Source: Chloroflexota bacterium
GTDB taxonomy: Bacteria > Chloroflexota > Dehalococcoidia > SZUA-161 > SpSt-899
Assembly: GCA_018657655.1 (NCBI GenBank)
Contig: JABHWQ010000178.1
Span: 1 to 9,750, forward strand
Length of the DNA stretch: 9,750 nucleotides
Direction of reading: 5' to 3'
The position numbers and the translations under genes are program-made. Under the pieces are notes generated by a model that had not been told where the DNA came from, searched no databases, and saw nothing but the letters and a program-made list of their open reading frames with translations. Positions 6,884 to 9,750 of the stretch are shown here, piece by piece (the first letter of the stretch is position 1; each line of letters begins with the position of its first letter).

Positions 6884-6900
6884 GAGTTTTGTGGTATTAT
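6871..6900 (+). promoter_or_regulatory. Transposase promoter reading inward from IRL
   Basis: TTGATA (6871-6876, inside the inverted repeat), an 18-base spacer and TATTAT (6895-6900) form a plausible promoter directed into the element. Transcription would start near 6907, so the transposase mRNA would have a leader of about 145 bases that is antisense to the whole 45-aa ORF. Promoters partly inside the left inverted repeat are common in insertion sequences. Confidence 0.5.
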
Positions 6901-6902
6901 AA

Positions 6903-7040
6903 CTAATCATCAGAAGATTTAGCTTTGTGGCTGTCTTTCTTATGTGCTACCTTTTGTGCTTCTTCGACAACCTTCTTGGGGAATAGTCTCTTAGCTATTT
7001 CTTCGGTATTCAGTTTATCGGCTTTCTTTCTCTTAGGCAT
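6903..7040 (-). CDS. Small lysine-rich protein divergent to the IS1595 transposase
   Basis: This 45-residue, strongly charged protein begins MPKRKKADKLNTEEIAKRLF and continues PKKVVEEAQKVAHKKDSHKA, ending in acidic residues. It looks like one or two amphipathic helices with a basic head, which would suit nucleic acid binding or a partner of the transposase; this is inference. The start at 7040 is preceded at seven bases by GGAG on its own strand, part of the near-palindrome GGAGGTCTCC that also forms the transposase ribosome binding site. An in-frame start further upstream would sit inside the transposase gene. I recall similar short ORFs beside some IS1595-type transposases but cannot name a family. 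Alternatively the stretch is only the transposase leader. Confidence 0.5.
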   Translation of the reverse strand: MPKRKKADKLNTEEIAKRLFPKKVVEEAQKVAHKKDSHKAKSSDD

Positions 7041-7052
7041 AGGAGGTCTCCA
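7041..7052. promoter_or_regulatory. Shared divergent ribosome binding site (near-palindrome)
   Basis: The 12 bases between the facing start codons read AGGAGGTCTCCA. AGGAGG serves the transposase on the plus strand, and its complement gives GGAGACC for the 45-aa ORF on the minus strand. The 5' ends of the two mRNAs must therefore overlap and be complementary across both translation start sites. Confidence 0.6.
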
Positions 7053-7967
7053 ATGGCAAAGAATAGCGGAACCGCAGAGATAAACCTTGTAAAGCTCGTT
7101 GATAAGTTCCACAGTGAGGATAAGTGCAGGGAGTATCTTGAAGAACTACGCTGGCCAAATGGTGTTGCTTGTCCTCGTTGTGGTGATATGGGCGTTTCAA
7201 GGATTCAGAAGCGCAACCAGTATGAATGTAATTCATGTCGTTATCAGTTCTCCGTTACTTCTGGCACTATCTTCCATGACACTCATCTTCCGCTGTGGAA
7301 GTGGTTTCTCGTTACTTACACCATGATCGAGTCCAAGAAAGGTGTCTCCGCTAACCAGATTATGAGGGAAGTTGGGGTATCTTACAAGACTGCATGGTAT
7401 CTTTGTCATAGAGTCAGGGAGTCTGTTAGGGATGCTTACCCATTTCCCCTTAGAAACATTGTGGAGGTCGATGAAACATGGGTTGGTGGTAAGAGGCGCG
7501 GTGTTGGACATGGCTATAAGGGTAATAAGACCGTTGTCTTAGGTGCTGTCGAGCGGGGTGAAAAGGTTGTCTTAAAGATCGTCCACGCAAGGGACAGGGA
7601 AACCCTCCACAACTTCATAAAAACCCACACCGCACCTGATACTGAAGCCATCTATACTGATGATTGGCCTGCCTACAAGGGGATTGCTGACTATGATACT
7701 AGACATGAGACCGTCAACCATAGTGCAGAGGAATGGGTAAATGGAGACGTTCACACAAACACCATAGAGAATGTTTGGAGTCTTCTAAAGCGTTCTATCG
7801 TTGGCTCATTTCACAAGGTTAGCAAGAAGCACCTTGACGCTTATCTTGATGAATTAGAGTGGCGATTTAACAATCGGGATAATCCATACCTATTCAGGGA
7901 TACGGTTTTGAGACTCATTCAGTCTTCCAATCTGGAATATCGGGCACTAGTTTCGGATTGTGGTTGA
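7053..7967 (+). CDS. IS1595-family (ISXO2-like) DDE transposase
   Basis: This 304-residue transposase is probably full length and intact. It opens with a helical region and a zinc ribbon (C40-P-R-C43 ... C59-N-S-C62), continues with a helix-turn-helix-like stretch (SANQIMREVGVSYKTAWYLCHRVR), and carries an ISXO2-like RNase H-fold catalytic domain. Catalytic residues appear as VDETWVGGKRRG (Asp140), YTDDWPAY (Asp203) and NTIENVWSLLKR (Asn236/Glu239, Lys246), the arrangement known for this family. It ends with the typical ELEWRFNNRD segment. Start: AGGAGG six bases before the ATG. The last 53 bases overlap the 3' end of the convergent passenger gene. It would move this element by cutting next to the GGGG ends. 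Confidence 0.95.
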   Translation: MAKNSGTAEINLVKLVDKFHSEDKCREYLEELRWPNGVACPRCGDMGVSRIQKRNQYECNSCRYQFSVTSGTIFHDTHLPLWKWFLVTYTMIESKKGVSANQIMREVGVSYKTAWYLCHRVRESVRDAYPFPLRNIVEVDETWVGGKRRGVGHGYKGNKTVVLGAVERGEKVVLKIVHARDRETLHNFIKTHTAPDTEAIYTDDWPAYKGIADYDTRHETVNHSAEEWVNGDVHTNTIENVWSLLKRSIVGSFHKVSKKHLDAYLDELEWRFNNRDNPYLFRDTVLRLIQSSNLEYRALVSDCG

Positions 7968-8547
7968 AATCATGTAGGGTACGAACTACCCGTCGAGTCT
8001 CACCGACTAACTTTATATCCAATATTAACTTTGACCTCTTGGGGAAAGGGTGTATTGCAGGGATACTCTCAATTTGGTTAACTGACCACTCGCCTTTCGA
8101 TTCCGGCTGTATATCAATACTCTTCAATGGCCAATGATTTGGGTAATCCTGTATTTCCAAATATCTTACAAACAACCGCCCACAGTCCCCAAAGCACCAC
8201 CTCTTCCTTAACACTATACTAGCTGAATCTATATATATCTTGTGGTGGGTGTGATTAATAACATTCAAACCAAATATAGCTGAAAATTGGTCTCCGGGTG
8301 TAAGGGCATACTTAGGGTTCTCCACGTATTTACCGTTTTCCAAGACTCCTTCGAGATACTTGTTTGGAATTATCTCGATCTCCAAATCATCTTGTTTTTT
8401 TCTAGAAAAAAACCAATAAACCAACCATATAAAAGCTATAAACCAGATAATCCCAGAATACAACCAGTCCTGAATAGGCATTACCTCTGCCCCGAAACCA
8501 ACCAGTGTAAGTATTCCAATGCCAGCCCAATTCCGCAGTATTGACAT
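7915..8547 (-). CDS. IS passenger: membrane-anchored protein of unknown function
   Basis: I do not recognise this 210-residue protein. It begins with two hydrophobic stretches (about residues 8-25, broken by a Glu, and 29-47, very Trp/Phe/Ile-rich), followed by the positive stop SRKKQ, which suggests one or two membrane helices with the rest in the cytoplasm. The remaining ~160 residues look beta-rich, with alternating hydrophobic strands such as FSAIFGLNVINHTHHKIYID and RSKLILDIKLV, perhaps an Ig-like sandwich; this is inference. It lies wholly inside the IS and overlaps the transposase 3' end by 53 bases on the opposite strand. The ribosome binding site is poor (a GGGGGAG lies well upstream of the ATG). 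It is more AT-rich than ffh. It could be cargo giving the host an advantage, or simple hitchhiking. Confidence 0.65.
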   Translation of the reverse strand: MSILRNWAGIGILTLVGFGAEVMPIQDWLYSGIIWFIAFIWLVYWFFSRKKQDDLEIEIIPNKYLEGVLENGKYVENPKYALTPGDQFSAIFGLNVINHTHHKIYIDSASIVLRKRWCFGDCGRLFVRYLEIQDYPNHWPLKSIDIQPESKGEWSVNQIESIPAIHPFPKRSKLILDIKLVGETRRVVRTLHDFNHNPKLVPDIPDWKTE

Positions 8548-8575
8548 GCACCCATAATACTACTCCCCCTTAACG

Positions 8576-8604
8576 TTGACAATACGCTGTATTAGTAGTA
8601 GATT
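8576..8604 (+). promoter_or_regulatory. Promoter for the structured RNA / 36-aa ORF inside the IS
   Basis: A perfect TTGACA (8576-8581), a 17-base spacer and TAGATT (8599-8604) point toward the structured segment at 8633-8869. The predicted start near 8611 would produce an RNA containing the whole 15-bp-stem structure and the small ORF. It lies in the gap upstream of the passenger gene's start and reads away from it. Confidence 0.55.
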
Positions 8605-8632
8605 GTTTGTGCCTAGCAAACCACTATGTGTG

Positions 8633-8869
8633 CAGCACGGTAGCCCACCTAACGGGGCTGCCTTCCACCAACCTGAAGGACTGGAAGCCTAGAAGACGGG
8701 AGGCAACTAGCCCCAAAGGGAGGTGATATAGTTGGCTAAGACCCAGGATGGTAATAAGATTGTTGTCGTCAAGTCGTACATACGGCAAGTCGGTGACAAG
8801 CAGGTACCTGTCAGAGGACACCGCCGGTCAACACCTAATTAGGTAGAGATTGTCTGGGCTACCGTGCTG
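8633..8869 (+). ncRNA. Candidate structured RNA closed by a 15-bp perfect stem
   Basis: CAGCACGGTAGCCCA (8633-8647) is perfectly complementary to 8855-8869, enclosing about 207 bases. Inside, GGGGCT (8654-8659) can pair with AGCCCC (8709-8714), GCCT (8660-8663) with AGGC (8701-8704), and TTCCA (8663-8667) with TGGAA (8682-8686). CAACTA (8705-8710) can instead pair with TAGTTG (8729-8734), covering the TTG start of the small ORF and leaving its ribosome binding site in the loop; the two foldings compete for 8709-8710. This looks like a regulatory leader or structured RNA, but I match it to no known class. It could also be a small nested inverted-repeat element, although no target duplication flanks it. 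Confidence 0.5.
8732..8842 (+). CDS. 36-aa basic protein with YxRxxGxxxVxxHxRxxP-type motif (TTG start)
   Basis: From TTG at 8732 the frame encodes 36 residues: MAKTQDGNKIVVVKSYIRQV then GDKQVPVRGHRRSTPN, ending in TAG. A strong ribosome binding site GGGAGGTGAT (8718-8727) sits at the right distance, which picks this unusual start. I recall the pattern SYxRxxG...VxGHxRSxPN from various short uncharacterised bacterial proteins, so I regard the ORF as real, though the function is unknown. The TAG stop lies inside the perfect 12-base palindrome ACCTAATTAGGT (8833-8844). The whole gene sits inside the long-stem structure, and its start codon can pair with upstream bases, suggesting translation control. 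It is the last gene of the IS, 31 bases from the right inverted repeat. Confidence 0.55.
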   Translation: MAKTQDGNKIVVVKSYIRQVGDKQVPVRGHRRSTPN

Positions 8870-8873
8870 TACT

Positions 8874-8899
8874 TACCCTGTATCAAGTATACAAGCCCC
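8874..8899 (-). repeat. IS right terminal inverted repeat (IRR)
   Basis: The complement of this stretch begins GGGGCTTGTATACTTG and ends in ACAGGGTA, differing from the left repeat at two of 26 positions. Unlike IRL, its TTGATA hexamer has no matching -10 box inward, so no strong promoter is seen here. Confidence 0.9.
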
Positions 8900-8907
8900 A
8901 TTAAATT
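8900..8907. repeat. Target site duplication, right copy (ATTAAATT)
   Basis: Identical to 6850-6857 on the other side of the IS. It fixes the right boundary of the element at 8899. Confidence 0.9.
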
Positions 8908-8952
8908 ATACTTGATAAAACACCATTCACCAACTCAAACAGAGGATGATCC

Positions 8953-9060
8953 ATGATTATTACAGCGTTTTGCCAAATGCAAAAGATGATGAAGCAAATG
9001 ATTTCCGGGAAGATGCGTGGACCGAATATCCCGGGGTTTAGACTTGTATTAGGGCCATGA
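8953..9060 (+). pseudogene. Displaced ffh 3'-end remnant, readable as a 35-aa ORF
   Basis: From ATG 8953 the frame reads a few unrelated codons (MIITA), then FCQMQKMMKQMISGKMRGPN followed by IPGF. This matches the last 24 residues of the intact Ffh at 20 of 24 positions. The normal stop is missed by one base (TTTAG instead of an in-frame stop), so the frame runs seven further codons to TGA at 9060. AGAGG lies about eight bases before the ATG, so a peptide might be made, but it lacks the rest of Ffh. Eight of the 12 base differences from ffh are synonymous. That shows the sequence evolved as a real ffh end for most of its history and was cut off later. It directly precedes the terminator and the kinase gene, as a native ffh end would. 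Confidence 0.8.
8968..9039 (+). repeat. Right copy of the ffh 3'-end duplication
   Basis: This is a direct repeat of 4056-4127 with 60 of 72 bases identical and no gaps. Similarity starts abruptly at 8968; the bases before it do not match ffh. It marks the right edge of the inserted region, about 60 bases beyond the IS. Confidence 0.85.
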
Positions 9061-9127
9061 CTCCGCCCATATGATACGTACTAGGTAACTAGCCTTTTAT
9101 TAACAGGATTTTGGCACTTAGGAAATG

Positions 9128-9159
9128 AAACTCCCCATATATACTGTGGGGAGTTTTTT
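9128..9159 (+). terminator. Intrinsic terminator downstream of the ffh remnant
   Basis: AAACTCCCCA (9128-9137) pairs with TGGGGAGTTT (9147-9156) around a nine-base loop, and the T-run continues to 9159. This is a classic rho-independent terminator. By position it was probably the original terminator of ffh before the insertion; it now isolates the kinase gene from upstream transcription. Confidence 0.85.
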
Positions 9160-9175
9160 GTGATTACCCTAGCTG

Positions 9176-9184
9176 TGCTATAAT
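9176..9184 (+). promoter_or_regulatory. Extended -10 promoter of the kinase gene, near-leaderless
   Basis: TGCTATAAT is a perfect extended -10 element (TG at 9176-9177, TATAAT at 9179-9184). The -35 region overlaps the T-run of the terminator and is weak (TTGTGA at 9158-9163, 15-base spacing), which an extended -10 can tolerate. The ATG at 9195 comes ten bases later, so the mRNA has at most a few leader bases and no Shine-Dalgarno sequence. Confidence 0.65.
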
Positions 9185-9194
9185 AGGCGCAATC

Positions 9195-9740
9195 ATGAAC
9201 ATTATAGCGCTTGTAGGCATGAGCGGATCGGGGAAATCCGAAGTGGCACAAGTTTTCGAAGACAGCGGATTTGCACGTATTAGATTCGGTGATATTACGG
9301 ACAAGGAAGTATTGAAACGCAAGCTGGAATTGAACGAAGCGAACGAGCGCCGTGTCCGGGAGAAACTAAGAGAAGAACATGGCATGGCAGCCTATGCCAT
9401 CCTGAATATTCCTGAAATAAACACTGCCCTTCAACAATCGAATGTTATAGTGGACGGACTGTATTCCTGGGAGGAATACAAACTCCTCAAGGACAATTAT
9501 GGTGATGAACTGATCATTGTAGCAGTTTATTCATCACCTCGTACTCGGCAAAACCGCCTTTCTTCCCGACCAGTTCGGCCTCTCAGCAAAGAGGAATCAC
9601 TCAGTAGAGATTTCGCGGAGATCGAAAACCTCAATAAAGGCGGTCCGATCGCCATGGCTGATTACACGCTTCAGAATGAATCCTCAATGGAAGAACTGAA
9701 AGAGGCGACGAAACGACTTGTTGGCACACTCGTAAAATGA
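9195..9740 (+). CDS. P-loop kinase, dephospho-CoA kinase-like (archaeal UPF0200 type)
   Basis: This 181-residue P-loop protein opens with IIALVGMSGSGKSEVA (Walker A, Gly8-Ser15), as in nucleotide and dephospho-CoA kinases. Next come FGDITDKEVLKRK and REKLREEHGMAAYA, which resemble the substrate region of the archaeal UPF0200/dephospho-CoA kinase-like family, then NVIVDGLYSWEEYKLL (Walker B-like, Asp-Gly), RQNRLSSRPVRP (Arg-rich lid) and IAMADYTLQNESSMEEL, the C-terminal ADYxxxN signature. It probably phosphorylates a nucleotide or CoA precursor, but the substrate cannot be fixed from sequence. The ATG is set by the promoter ten bases upstream. Its stop overlaps the next start (ATGA), so the two genes are translationally coupled. 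Confidence 0.75.
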   Translation: MNIIALVGMSGSGKSEVAQVFEDSGFARIRFGDITDKEVLKRKLELNEANERRVREKLREEHGMAAYAILNIPEINTALQQSNVIVDGLYSWEEYKLLKDNYGDELIIVAVYSSPRTRQNRLSSRPVRPLSKEESLSRDFAEIENLNKGGPIAMADYTLQNESSMEELKEATKRLVGTLVK

Positions 9741-9750
9741 CAGAAACACA
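9737..9750 (+). CDS. Start of the next gene (5' end only)
   Basis: ATG at 9737 overlaps the stop codon of the kinase gene as ATGA and opens Met-Thr-Glu-Thr before the window ends. The four-base overlap is typical of genes in one operon. Too little is present to identify the product. Confidence 0.55.

Larger units (their letters stand above)
6858..8899 (+). mobile_element. Complete IS1595-family insertion sequence with passenger genes (2042 bp)
   Basis: The ends are defined by 26-base terminal inverted repeats (6858-6883 and 8874-8899, 24 of 26 matching, starting GGGG) and an exact 8-bp target duplication ATTAAATT on both sides. Inside are an intact ISXO2-like transposase (7053-7967), a divergent 45-aa ORF (6903-7040), a convergent 210-aa passenger membrane protein (7915-8547) and a structured segment with a 36-aa ORF (8633-8869). 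Members of the IS1595 family with passenger genes are known, and 8-bp duplications are typical. Perfect duplication and an unbroken transposase suggest a recent insertion, later than the event that duplicated the ffh tail. Confidence 0.9.

Noticed and set aside
8624..8821. 65-aa minus-strand ORF opposite the structured segment
   Set aside because: The plus strand has the promoter, the ribosome binding site and the familiar motif; the minus frame shows nothing recognisable.
1..9750. CRISPR arrays, tRNA or rRNA genes
   Set aside because: No regularly spaced direct repeats, and no cloverleaf or rRNA-like segment was found on either strand by eye.

Overview
The window is a bacterial chromosome segment of moderate GC. 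It starts inside one gene and ends 14 bases into another. The gene set fits an anaerobic-type Chloroflexota lineage such as Dehalococcoidia: an AddA-like helicase-nuclease, a tiny protein ending in a CCGxxGxPGC motif, a Trm112-like zinc protein, QueD/FolK, Ffh, and a P-loop kinase resembling the archaeal dephospho-CoA kinase family. This assignment is an inference from resemblance; nothing in the sequence proves it.

Left part (1-4130), housekeeping. On the plus strand lie the C-terminal half of an AddA/RecB-type helicase-nuclease (2-1243), a 47-codon Cys-rich small protein behind a near-consensus promoter (1327-1470) and a Trm112-like protein (1612-1800). On the minus strand, folK and queD overlap by 32 bases and are read away from ffh. 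The folK and ffh promoters lie back to back in an 87-base gap. ffh (2799-4130) is intact.

Middle part (4131-8967), an accessory insertion. It lies between the intact ffh and a second, diverged copy of the last 72 coding bases of ffh (8968-9039). It holds two GNAT-like acetyltransferase genes facing each other (the first apparently frameshifted) and a DUF849/BKACE-type gene with a one-base frameshift in a run of five Gs. It also holds a complete IS1595-family insertion sequence (6858-8899) with 26-bp terminal inverted repeats and an exact 8-bp target duplication. Besides its transposase, the IS carries a divergent 45-aa ORF, a convergent 210-aa membrane-anchored passenger protein, and a promoter-led segment closed by a 15-bp perfect inverted repeat. 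That segment looks like a structured RNA leader in front of a 36-aa ORF with a strong ribosome binding site.

Right part (8968-9750). The ffh tail remnant is followed by a clear intrinsic terminator, a promoter whose -10 box sits 10 bases before an ATG (a near-leaderless transcript), the kinase gene (9195-9740), and a next gene joined to it by an ATGA overlap. The simplest reading is an ancestral order ffh - terminator - kinase, later split by an element that entered the ffh 3' end and restored it with its own diverged copy. No integrase gene is visible, and the cargo looks partly decayed.
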